A stretch of 31,529 bases of DNA, from positions 1 through 31,529 of the IMG/VR virus record IMGVR_UViG_3300035070_004257; one strand, written 5' to 3'. Made by a program: the position numbers and the translations under genes. The notes under the pieces were generated by a model that had not been told where the DNA came from, ran no database searches, and was given only the letters and a program-made list of their open reading frames with translations. Positions within the stretch are counted from its first letter, which is position 1. Every line of letters begins with the position of its first letter. Positions 21,676-28,214 of the stretch are shown here, piece by piece. The DNA comes from a virus.

Positions 21676-22233
21676 CTACCAATCCACCACGAGTTCATCC
21701 TTGCCGCCATTGACACGGATGACACGGGCAGGTGGGGGCGCGGCAACGGGCGCAGCCTCGCCCCGGACGCGGCGCACCTGAGCGATATTGTCCTCGACCC
21801 GCCCAGGAATGAATTTGCCGATCCGCGACTCGGCAAAGGCCCACTGCTCGCCCTGCTTGACCTGCGCCAATATGTCAAGTAGGGCACTATCGGAGAGGGT
21901 TCCCAGGAACGCAACAACCTGCGTATCGGCTGGGAACCCGTTCCCAGGAGTAGGTTCCCGATCGGGTTCCATGGCGTTCCCCTGCGGCGGAACCACGTTT
22001 TGGGAACCCTCCTTGGAATCGGTCACGTCCGTGACATAATCAGCAGCATCATCAGCCAATGTGCTCGCCAGTTGATTCACGCCATGCCACTGGAATTGGA
22101 CGTAGCGCCGCACGAAACTGCGCACGATCAGGCGCGCGTCGTCGCGATACTCCCACAGCCCACCGACAATAATAATGCTGAGCAGAAACAGCACGATGCT
22201 CAGCGCAATGGCGCGAATATCCGTCATGTCCAT
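21676..22233 (-). CDS. Membrane-anchored protein with helical C-terminal domain (185 aa)
   Basis: It starts after AAGGAG. Residues about 8-28 (IALSIVLFLLSIIIVGGLWE) form one membrane helix, followed by a basic segment, so the rest should be cytoplasmic. A disordered Pro/Asn linker (80-105) joins to a helical domain (SDSALLDILAQVKQGEQWAF, ESRIGKFIPGRVEDNIAQ) that could be a winged-helix or HTH. Its end overlaps the ribosome binding site of the next small gene. Function is unknown. The gene cluster looks like one membrane complex. Confidence 0.7.
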   Translation of the reverse strand: MDMTDIRAIALSIVLFLLSIIIVGGLWEYRDDARLIVRSFVRRYVQFQWHGVNQLASTLADDAADYVTDVTDSKEGSQNVVPPQGNAMEPDREPTPGNGFPADTQVVAFLGTLSDSALLDILAQVKQGEQWAFAESRIGKFIPGRVEDNIAQVRRVRGEAAPVAAPPPARVIRVNGGKDELVVDW

Positions 22234-22247
22234 GGCGATCTCCTTGG

Positions 22248-22290
22248 ATTACGGGGTCATAGCCCGCCGAATGAGGCGGTACCCCGTAAT
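22248..22290. repeat. Hairpin at a gene junction in the membrane operon
   Basis: ATTACGGGGT (22248-22257) pairs with ACCCCGTAAT (22281-22290), with an inner CCGCC/GGCGG pairing. It covers the stop codon of the upstream polytopic membrane gene and may adjust expression of the downstream gene. Confidence 0.65.
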
Positions 22291-22857
22291 CATAGCGCGG
22301 TCAGGCGCGAAGGTCAAGTAGATCGCCACAATCCCCCTCATCAAGGGGTCGGTCGTCGCCTGACGCGCCCACGCGGGCACGGAGGGTGGGAGCTGTGCCA
22401 GGCCCGCGTAGGTACTGGCAATGTCTGTTCCCGCGAGGAACAGCCAGGCTAGGATCGCCGCAGCGCTCATCACCATCAGGCGTCGGGCCTGCCAGCGCAC
22501 AGGAATGGCCTCGACCTCGATAATAGAATAGAGCAGACCCACCACAAAGGACAAGCCGAGAAACGGCCCGCCGCCGGACACCACGAGCGGCGCGAGACCA
22601 AACCAGCCCCGCCACGCGGAGAGCCAGCCCGCCCAACCCAGCACGGTTAAACTCGCGGCGGGGAGCCATTGCAGCCCCCCGAACAGGAGCAAGATGCCTC
22701 CAATGAGGAGACTCATGTGCCGGGCCAATCCCAGGCGCACCACGCGCCGGGGAGCACGATGACGAGCGGAGGGATCGTCTGGCCTGCCGCCGAGGGGCGC
22801 GTCCATGGGCGGGCCATCCATGGGCGGGGCATCTATGAGGGGGGATTTATGTATCAT
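22249..22857 (-). CDS. Polytopic membrane protein with N-terminal MDxPP repeats (202 aa)
   Basis: The ATG follows GAGGAGG and overlaps the upstream gene as ATGA. The N-terminus has a short repeat (APPMDGPPMDAP) encoded by 15-bp units. Four or so hydrophobic segments follow (about 48-66, 86-112, 128-148 and the region before). The related start METPPMETPP of the first gene in this operon suggests a shared targeting or interaction tail. No family is recognised. Confidence 0.7.
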   Translation of the reverse strand: MIHKSPLIDAPPMDGPPMDAPLGGRPDDPSARHRAPRRVVRLGLARHMSLLIGGILLLFGGLQWLPAASLTVLGWAGWLSAWRGWFGLAPLVVSGGGPFLGLSFVVGLLYSIIEVEAIPVRWQARRLMVMSAAAILAWLFLAGTDIASTYAGLAQLPPSVPAWARQATTDPLMRGIVAIYLTFAPDRAMITGYRLIRRAMTP

Positions 22858-23546
22858 GAAACCTCCTCGATTTGCGCCAGCTTGCGCCGGACACTTGATT
22901 CACTGATGTCAAAAACAACGGCAAGCTGGCGCGTCGTATAGCGCCGCCCCGCCACCACAATCGTTGGCGCGTCATCCGTGAGCTGCGCCTGCGCCACTTC
23001 CTGGCGCACCGTCATGATCTGCTGCGCATGCTCCTGACGCAGCATGAGTGCGGCCTGACGCGCCTGCGTTGTCTCCTGCTGTGCCTGCGTCAGCTGCTGG
23101 CGCAGCGCCGCCACCTCCTGCTCGGCGTGCGTCACCTGGAGCAGCGCCGCCTGCACCTCGTGCGCCACGCCCTGACGCACCGCCGCCAGATGGAGCATAA
23201 AGAGCGGCAGCACCACCGCATAGGCGGCATGCACAAACGGCATGCGCCAGGTGCTGACATCGAGCGCGATCAGGATCGCCGCCACCGCCGCGACCCCAAC
23301 GGTCAGCCCGGCCCACAGGCTGCGCCGCCCGTCGCGCATGGCCTGCACGGTTGCGACAATCGTCAGATCGAACGCCACAAACTGGATGATCGCAAACAGC
23401 GCCCGTATCCAGAGCCACGGGCCGCTCACGGCGTCACTGAGCGTCAGGCCCATCGCAAAGAGCAAAATGTTAAAAGCGTTCCCGGCCCCCAGCGCCAGGA
23501 GCGTGCCTTTTTCGAGTGAGGACAGGCGATCATGCGCGTGCGTCAT
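22854..23546 (-). CDS. Four-helix membrane protein with coiled coil and C-terminal HTH (230 aa)
   Basis: The start MTHAHDRLSS is chosen because its ATG overlaps the upstream stop as ATGA. Membrane helices lie at about 14-36, 45-69, 77-98 and 104-124. Residues 128-190 are a Gln/Ala-rich coiled coil. Residues about 200-226 (YTTRQLAVVFDISESSVRRK) form a helix-turn-helix. A membrane protein holding a DNA-binding head at the end of a coil could tether DNA to the membrane or act as a membrane-bound regulator. The layout recalls DUF2637/Spd-type plasmid proteins of actinobacteria, which is a loose comparison only. Confidence 0.72.
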   Translation of the reverse strand: MTHAHDRLSSLEKGTLLALGAGNAFNILLFAMGLTLSDAVSGPWLWIRALFAIIQFVAFDLTIVATVQAMRDGRRSLWAGLTVGVAAVAAILIALDVSTWRMPFVHAAYAVVLPLFMLHLAAVRQGVAHEVQAALLQVTHAEQEVAALRQQLTQAQQETTQARQAALMLRQEHAQQIMTVRQEVAQAQLTDDAPTIVVAGRRYTTRQLAVVFDISESSVRRKLAQIEEVS

Positions 23547-24376
23547 GGCTGCCCCCATGTTGATCCACCACTACTCCCACCCGGCCCGGCCTGCGCCGGA
23601 TCAAAGGTCAACGGGGCGGTGGGGCGGGGCAGCACGGTAGGTGCGGGCGTCGGCAGCGGGGCGTCCGGCGTTGCCCACTGCGTCCCGGCGGTGCCGTTGG
23701 CGCTGGGCAGCGCCATGTCCTGGGCGTCCACCATCGGCGGCGCAGGCGCATTGCCAGCACTTGGATGATCCGCGACGGGGGCGGGCGGCACCGAGGCCGG
23801 ACTGCGCAGCCAGAGCCGCCGTCCGTCACTCAGCTCAATTTCCTGCCACGGGCTGCCGTCCTGCACAATGCGGTATGTCCAGGAGCCAAGGTCAATCGTC
23901 GGCTCCTGATCGGGCGACCAGGCGGCGCGCCACCCAGCGGGTGGCGTCAGCTCATAGCGCACAGCGGGAGCCGCAGGCGCTCCGACCGGCGCAGCACCTG
24001 GCGCGTGCCGACTTACCGGGAGCGGGGGCGGAGCAACCTGTGCCGGGGCCTGACCGCTGGTCTCAGGAGACGGGGCGAGGAGCTGTGGGGGCAGCCATCC
24101 CAGCCACCGCGCGACAAGCATAGCAAACATGCCACAGGCAATCAGGGTCAGGATCGCCGTCAGCAGTTGGCTCACCTTGGAGGGACGCACCAGAACGAGT
24201 CCATCCGGGCGCGAGCGCTGGTACGGGCGGGGCGGATCAGCGGGTGGGCGGGCCTGCGCACGCTGCTCCAGCGCACGCTGCTCCATGGCGGCACGATGGG
24301 CATACAGCGCCGCCATCTCGTCATTGGTCAAATTCGCAATGGTGATAGGCGGGGTTTCCATAGGCGGGGTTTCCAT
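23543..24376 (-). CDS. Single-pass membrane protein with long Pro-rich domain (277 aa)
   Basis: It begins METPPMETPPITIANLTNDE (tandem 15-bp repeat). An upstream Met at 24388 is possible but lies on the Shine-Dalgarno itself. Residues about 69-93 (SQLLTAILTLIACGMFAMLV) form a membrane helix. The rest is Pro/Ala-rich with a folded island around 140-200 (GWRAAWSPDQEPTIDLGSWT; IVQDGSPWQEIELSDGRRLW). It heads the membrane operon, and its leader has two competing hairpins. Function is unknown; surface exclusion or a transfer-like envelope role is possible. Confidence 0.7.
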   Translation of the reverse strand: METPPMETPPITIANLTNDEMAALYAHRAAMEQRALEQRAQARPPADPPRPYQRSRPDGLVLVRPSKVSQLLTAILTLIACGMFAMLVARWLGWLPPQLLAPSPETSGQAPAQVAPPPLPVSRHAPGAAPVGAPAAPAVRYELTPPAGWRAAWSPDQEPTIDLGSWTYRIVQDGSPWQEIELSDGRRLWLRSPASVPPAPVADHPSAGNAPAPPMVDAQDMALPSANGTAGTQWATPDAPLPTPAPTVLPRPTAPLTFDPAQAGPGGSSGGSTWGQP

Positions 24377-24377
24377 A

Positions 24378-24428
24378 ATCGCACACATCCTTTCTTTGTG
24401 GGCAGATGTGCGATAATGGCATCTGCCC
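24378..24428 (-). promoter_or_regulatory. Leader with two mutually exclusive hairpins
   Basis: Hairpin A pairs GGGCAGAT (24400-24407) with ATCTGCCC (24421-24428). Hairpin B pairs ATCGCACA (24378-24385) with TGTGCGAT (24407-24414). They share bases, so only one can form. Hairpin B holds the ribosome binding site in its loop and ends one base before the start codon. Confidence 0.65.
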
Positions 24429-24448
24429 TGAATAACATCGGTTTAGTC

Positions 24449-24465
24449 AGGGTCGGGCCGGGCCG
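24449..24465. repeat. 17-bp direct repeat, copy downstream of the exonuclease gene
   Basis: AGGGTCGGGCCGGGCCG, identical to 25266-25282. A 10-bp perfect hairpin (24467-24476 with 24482-24491, GCTGCGAAGA) lies beside it. Confidence 0.85.
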
Positions 24466-24537
24466 TGCTGCGAAGAGGCCGTCTTCGCAGCTCCCGGTGA
24501 TGGTCTTTACTCCTCCTCTCCTTGCTCTGCCGGGAAA

Positions 24538-25242
24538 TCATCGGTCATCTGGTGTCTCCTCACGGCGGGTCTCGTAGGATGAGTCAGAGCTGATCCACAC
24601 GCGCAAATCGCCCTGCTCGCCGCGCTCAGGCCGCGCCGGACACAGCAGTCCGGTGGTCTGTGCCAGCTGCAACAAGTCAATGACCAGCTGGACATCCTCG
24701 CGGCAATAGGCCGCGGCCTGGCGTACCAGATCAGGATCGCCACTCCGCAACCATACCGCCGCGTCCTGTCCGGTGCCCGCCTTGCCGCGACCCAGGTTCG
24801 CCATACTGATATCCTGCAATTTGTACCAACGCTCCTTACCATAGGGCCGGGTTGCTCGCTTCAGGATGTCCATCAGGTCGATGATGGTCATGGGGTCAAG
24901 CCAGGGATCGCCGGGGTAGTCGGTTTCCGCATTCACATGCAGCATCAGGAAGGCGAGATCGAAGTCGAAGATATTCCAGCCCACGATGGTTTGATTGATC
25001 AGGCACCGCCAGAGATCGGCGAGATCGCCCGGCTCGTCGGGGCCATCCTCCCACGCGACTCGTCCGAGCGGATAGTGGACATCCGCAGGCCACCACTGCG
25101 ACCATGCTGCGCTGGGGATGGCCTGATCATTATAGAGCGTGGCGAGGCCGAAGCGCATGGCCCGCAGCTGCACCGGGCGCGGGAGATGCTTCAGCGCCGC
25201 ATCACCGAAAAAGTCCAACGTTTCAATATCGAGATACAGCAT
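24538..25242 (-). CDS. DEDDy 3'-5' exonuclease (DnaQ-like fold, 234 aa)
   Basis: It removes nucleotides from 3' ends, probably of DNA. All DEDDy motifs are present: D5/E7 in LYLDIETLDFF, D95 in GWNIFDFDLAFL, and Y179-x3-D183 in AAYCREDVQLVIDLL. There is no polymerase domain. AAGGA lies six bases before the ATG chosen, so the two Met codons further upstream are rejected. The gene is flanked by a 17-bp direct repeat with a neighbouring hairpin on each side, as if inserted as a unit. Confidence 0.88.
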   Translation of the reverse strand: MLYLDIETLDFFGDAALKHLPRPVQLRAMRFGLATLYNDQAIPSAAWSQWWPADVHYPLGRVAWEDGPDEPGDLADLWRCLINQTIVGWNIFDFDLAFLMLHVNAETDYPGDPWLDPMTIIDLMDILKRATRPYGKERWYKLQDISMANLGRGKAGTGQDAAVWLRSGDPDLVRQAAAYCREDVQLVIDLLQLAQTTGLLCPARPERGEQGDLRVWISSDSSYETRREETPDDR

Positions 25243-25265
25243 ATCCATTCCTTCTACTGTTTCGT

Positions 25266-25282
25266 AGGGTCGGGCCGGGCCG
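25266..25282. repeat. 17-bp direct repeat, copy upstream of the exonuclease gene
   Basis: AGGGTCGGGCCGGGCCG, identical to 24449-24465. A hairpin (CGGTGACGAGT pairing with ACTCATCACCG, one G-T pair) lies beside it at about 25282-25308, the same order as at the other copy. Confidence 0.85.
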
Positions 25283-25338
25283 CGGTGACGAGTCGCCACT
25301 CATCACCGACCCGGGATAGGCTCGGTATAATGACGAGA

Positions 25339-25860
25339 TTACAGCGCCTCGCCTTCCGGCGGCGTCATACGAGCCTGATACTCGGCCAGTGGGAGGCGCG
25401 TGCTTACAAGCGCCGCACCACCATGGCGGATTTCAACGACATCATCGCCATAGCGCCCGAACGTATTGACGATAAGTACATCGCCAACGTTGAACAGGGC
25501 AGCCCACGCTGCGGTGCTCTCGCAGGCAGACGATGCCCGCGCCGCCGCCAAAATATCGACCATTTGCGCGGAGCCACGCAAGAGCCTGACTCCGCCGCGA
25601 AAACCGCCCGCAATACTAATTAGACCCAAAACACGGTTCGTTGTGTCTTGGCCGGAGACGATCATGATTGTCCCCTTCTCTCGCGTGCGGATGATCTGAA
25701 AACTGCCTGTTTCCAGATCACCTTTTGGATCAGGCGTAACTCCCCTGACAGGAAGGAACGCCCGATCATGTTTATTGCGTCCGTGCCAAATGTTGGCACG
25801 ATACGCAGGGAATGGCTCTGCGCTGAATGTCCAAAGCTCGCCGACTCGTTGCAGCTTCAT
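25339..25860 (-). CDS. Hypothetical protein (173 aa)
   Basis: It starts MKLQRVGELWTFSAEPFPAY after GGAG. The body is beta-rich (FQIIRTREKGTIMIVSGQDT; ALFNVGDVLIVNTFGRYGDD; VVEIRHGGAALVSTRLPLAE) with no membrane segment. The ribosome binding segment TGGCTCCTTC is duplicated upstream (25866-25875 and 25911-25920). No family is recognised. The tRNA-like element and its terminator lie upstream, so its transcription may depend on read-through. Confidence 0.65.
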   Translation of the reverse strand: MKLQRVGELWTFSAEPFPAYRANIWHGRNKHDRAFLPVRGVTPDPKGDLETGSFQIIRTREKGTIMIVSGQDTTNRVLGLISIAGGFRGGVRLLRGSAQMVDILAAARASSACESTAAWAALFNVGDVLIVNTFGRYGDDVVEIRHGGAALVSTRLPLAEYQARMTPPEGEAL

Positions 25861-25927
25861 GGTTCTGGCTCCTTCTTTTTTTTGTTATACTTGTTTCTGG
25901 CGCGTTCGGTTGGCTCCTTCCGCGCCC

Positions 25928-25952
25928 GCCCTGCTTGGTGGTCAAGCAGGGC
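25928..25952. repeat. Hairpin in the leader of the 173-aa gene
   Basis: GCCCTGCTT (25928-25936) pairs with AAGCAGGGC (25944-25952) around a 7-base loop. Only a short ATGTTT follows in the plus direction. Between this and the terminator at 26050 no gene is seen. Confidence 0.6.
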
Positions 25953-26049
25953 ATGTTTACGACTCTTCGTATATGGACACGATCATGTGCTGAAAAATCG
26001 CTACATGCTGCACACGAATGAATCCTGTGCGTTGGATTCTGAAGCCAAT

Positions 26050-26079
26050 ACAAAAACGCCATCCATGACGGGTGGCGTT
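26050..26079 (-). terminator. Intrinsic terminator downstream of the tRNA-like element
   Basis: On the minus strand AACGCCACC, loop, GGATGGCGTT, then a TTTTT run (stem 26071-26079 with 26055-26064). The first arm overlaps the 14-bp outer stem of the tRNA-like element, so the two structures exclude each other. Confidence 0.85.
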
Positions 26080-26187
26080 GGAATGCGCTACAATTGGAGC
26101 CGATGGTCGGTCTCGAACCGACGACCTGCTGTTTACGAAACAGCTGCTCTCCATGCTGTTCGTCGCCTCCAACCGCATTCCAACGCC
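26074..26187 (-). other. tRNA-Thr(CGU)-like element inside a 14-bp inverted repeat
   Basis: On the minus strand 26153-26095 matches the 3' two-thirds of a bacterial tRNA-Thr: D-stem half GAGC, anticodon arm GCTGT-TTCGTAA-ACAGC (anticodon CGT), T-arm GTCGG-TTCGAGA-CCGAC, acceptor half CATCGGC, T and encoded CCA. The 5' part does not make a D-stem, and its acceptor half (GGCGACG) pairs only five of seven bases, so a working tRNA is unlikely. Instead TTGGAG pairs with CTCCAA beyond the CCA, and a perfect 14-bp inverted repeat (26174-26187 with 26074-26087) closes the structure. It could be a phage attachment site copied from a host tRNA gene, or a tRNA-mimic RNA. Confidence 0.75.
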
Positions 26188-26208
26188 CCAAACTCCAGCC
26201 GTACCACG

Positions 26209-26427
26209 TCACTCCTGGACAGTGTCCGCCCCATCTGGACGGTGCGAACGCACCGTTGAACGCACCAGGGCAAGATCGCCCGCAATGAGCGCCTCAAGCA
26301 AGAGGCGGATACTCCCCTCCCCCACCTGCGGTCCCTGGCGCTGAAGAAACCCCAACCGCGCAGCGAGGTGTTGGAGCGCGGTTGCTGTCTGAGGCGTGAT
26401 CCGAATGGCGCGTGTTCGTTCGTGCAT
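26209..26427 (-). CDS. Small ribbon-helix-helix-like regulator, leaderless (72 aa)
   Basis: The start MHERTRAIRITPQTATALQH lies seven bases after the -10 box and has no Shine-Dalgarno, so the mRNA is probably leaderless. A basic first strand (RAIRI) followed by two helices (ATALQHLAARLGFLQ and GEGSIRLLLEALIAGDLAL) fits a CopG/Arc-like fold. The 16-bp palindrome over its -35 suggests autoregulation. The tRNA-like element and a terminator follow 22 bases downstream, so both are probably on the same transcript. Confidence 0.65.
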   Translation of the reverse strand: MHERTRAIRITPQTATALQHLAARLGFLQRQGPQVGEGSIRLLLEALIAGDLALVRSTVRSHRPDGADTVQE

Positions 26428-26434
26428 ACCGGGA

Positions 26435-26463
26435 AGTATAGCACAGATTGTGTATATACACAA
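26435..26463 (-). promoter_or_regulatory. Promoter with 16-bp palindromic operator
   Basis: On the minus strand there is TTGTGT (26458-26463), 17 bp and TATACT (26435-26440), with the ATG at the expected start of transcription. TTGTGTATATACACAA (26448-26463) is a perfect palindrome over the -35. The adjoining CAAGAGGCAA (26461-26470) also occurs at the -35 of the 21410 promoter. Confidence 0.85.
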
Positions 26464-26608
26464 GAGGCAAAGAGCACCTATCCCTCAGCCGTGCGCCCCG
26501 CCTAATACTGCCCCAGCTTCTTTGAGTGTGCAAGCCGCGATCATCATGGCGCGATCCTCATATCGTTACGTCATACAATAGCCCGACTCACAGGCGTCAG
26601 GATCGGCC
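26464..26608. other. Intergenic region without recognised gene
   Basis: This stretch lies between the leaderless regulator promoter and the end of the DndC-like gene. I see no convincing open frame or strong terminator hairpin in it. Confidence 0.5.
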
Positions 26609-27826
26609 TCATCCCACGGCCTCATCGAGCGTTGCCAGCAGCCTCTGCTCAATCACATGATCATCTTCCTGATACACCTGCGGAATGAGTGCTGTGGCGT
26701 CAGGATCGGCATCGCTCCACTTCTGCGGGTATGTGCGCAGCGCAATCAATTCCCGAATACGCGCCTCTTCCTCTGCATTGATCAGATCAATACGAGGCCG
26801 CTCCTGGCGGTCGGCCATGCAATTGACTTCTAACTGGATGGTCAATACGCGCTCAAGCGCCCAGGCCCGCGCCTCCAGTGTCAACGGGCCTTTGCGATTT
26901 GGATTGCTGCTAAGACGGCCGTCTTTATTGGTTTCGCCTGCTTTTTGTTTGCGATGCACAAACTTGCGCAACTCGATATACAGCGGCCTGAGCTTCTTGA
27001 GCGGAGCCAGGTAGCTCCACTGCGGCAAACTGATCACATAGTCTAATGCCTGATCCTTTGTGGCGAGGGGGCAGCCAATACAACCCGTGCGCGCATTGAT
27101 CTCTTCAGCTTCATTCCCGCCGTAGACCTCCGCAACCAACGCGGTCGGCAATCCATGTTCCACGCTGTTAAAGGTCAACCAATCCCACACATGGCACACG
27201 CGCCAGTGCAGGAGCGGGGCCAGCGTGTCGGCAACGCTGGCGGGCGTCGTCTTTTGGAACCAGCCTTGCCCACATTCCGCCCCGTTTTTGCTGCAACTGA
27301 GCGCAATCCGCTGATCGCGGGCCGCGCTCTCTCCCATACGCACACCGGTCAACATGAGAAACTTTTCGCCGCGATCATCGCGCAGCTGCGTGAGTGCGTT
27401 GGTCATGGGTTCCACTTTGAGCTGGGGCGTACACCATCGTAGCGTATTGTTATTGGGCGGTGGCACGCCGCGACCGAGCATGTACACGAAGTAGCGATCA
27501 TCCAGTTTCGGCAGCACGACCCGCGCCTCAAAGCCGCGTGCCCGTACTGCGTCTAACATCTGCATGGCGCTGTAATACAGCGGTGGCAGTTCTTGGCGCG
27601 TATCGGCATACAGCACCATCAAGCTCGCTGGACGCGGAATCTGCTGCGTTTCGATCAGATGCAGCACCGCCGCGACCGTGGCGCTGGAATCCTTGCCGCC
27701 ACTATAGGCAATCGCCCAGTGGCGGTAGTCCAGGCCGTAGGCCAGCAGGCTCTGGCGTGTCAAATCAAGACTATCCTCCAGCGTCAGGCGCTGGTCGTCA
27801 AAATAGCTCAGTTGTTTACGATTCAT
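26609..27826 (-). CDS. DndC-like / PAPS reductase-family PP-loop enzyme (405 aa)
   Basis: The family activates substrates with ATP; DndC members insert sulfur into the DNA backbone together with DndA/D/E. The PP-loop SGGKDS is at 42-47 (IAYSGGKDSSATVAAVL). Typical followers are LYADTRQELPP, RWCTPQLKVEP (C132) and LTGVRMGESAARDQR. Further Cys (C178, C185, C249, C252 in TGCIGCPL) may hold an iron-sulfur cluster. The start MNRKQLSYFDD follows GGAGG, and the long in-frame upstream extension lies inside the preceding gene and is rejected. No other dnd gene is visible, so a phosphorothioate product cannot be assumed. It could serve another modification. Confidence 0.82.
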   Translation of the reverse strand: MNRKQLSYFDDQRLTLEDSLDLTRQSLLAYGLDYRHWAIAYSGGKDSSATVAAVLHLIETQQIPRPASLMVLYADTRQELPPLYYSAMQMLDAVRARGFEARVVLPKLDDRYFVYMLGRGVPPPNNNTLRWCTPQLKVEPMTNALTQLRDDRGEKFLMLTGVRMGESAARDQRIALSCSKNGAECGQGWFQKTTPASVADTLAPLLHWRVCHVWDWLTFNSVEHGLPTALVAEVYGGNEAEEINARTGCIGCPLATKDQALDYVISLPQWSYLAPLKKLRPLYIELRKFVHRKQKAGETNKDGRLSSNPNRKGPLTLEARAWALERVLTIQLEVNCMADRQERPRIDLINAEEEARIRELIALRTYPQKWSDADPDATALIPQVYQEDDHVIEQRLLATLDEAVG

Positions 27827-28214
27827 GCTCTTGTCCTCCAAGACTCGCGGGATCGATCCACAGCTGCCCGGTCGGACTGCGTCGCCAACTGCGCAGTCGC
27901 CCTGTTGTGGCAAACAGGCGTACCATCGTGTGCGAGTAGTGCATGCGCTGGGCGGCGTCGGCGACCGACACATAGCCCGGTGGCGGCTGCAGCGCGGTGC
28001 CGTAGCGCCGGGCCACCAGCTGCGCTTGATTGCAAGATCGGCAGCCATGCTTGACGCTGAGCATGGCCTCCACCGGCGCACAATGCTTGCCAACGCTGCA
28101 CCAGCGCCAGCCTGCGGCTTTGCAGGCCTCACACAGTTTGTTGGCGTTCGCCACGCCCCGCTGATGACAGCGGAGGCAGCGCTTGCGCGCCCCGATTAAT
28201 CGCCCACCGCGCAT
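27816..28214 (-). CDS. Zinc-finger protein with MerR/excisionase-type HTH (132 aa)
   Basis: The N-terminal half has Cys pairs (CLRCHQRG, LCEAC, WCSVGKHC, CRSC) fit for two zinc sites. The C-terminal half (GYVSVADAAQRMHYSHTMVR followed by a GRLRSWRRS wing) is a winged helix-turn-helix as in excisionases and MerR-like regulators. ATG follows GGAGGAGG and overlaps the methyltransferase end by 19 bases. It is a DNA-binding accessory or regulatory protein; the partner is unknown. Confidence 0.75.
   Translation of the reverse strand: MRGGRLIGARKRCLRCHQRGVANANKLCEACKAAGWRWCSVGKHCAPVEAMLSVKHGCRSCNQAQLVARRYGTALQPPPGYVSVADAAQRMHYSHTMVRLFATTGRLRSWRRSPTGQLWIDPASLGGQEHES

Noticed and set aside
24442-24541. 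32-codon basic frame MISRQSKERR... overlapping the exonuclease stop as ATGA
   Set aside because: Highly basic, low-complexity translation that runs through the hairpin and 17-bp repeat; it looks like chance reading of GC-rich intergenic DNA.
25326-25331. TATAAT on the plus strand
   Set aside because: No acceptable -35 lies 16-18 bp upstream and no plus-strand gene follows.
25648-26344. Plus-strand frames with peptides such as MVGLEPTTCC over 26090-26160
   Set aside because: This is the well-known false translation of a tRNA-like sequence; the minus strand holds the tRNA-Thr-like element.
26609-28132. 507-codon version of the DndC-like gene starting at 28132
   Set aside because: The first 102 codons run out of frame through the zinc-finger/HTH gene; a GGAGG site marks the ATG at 27826 as the true start.
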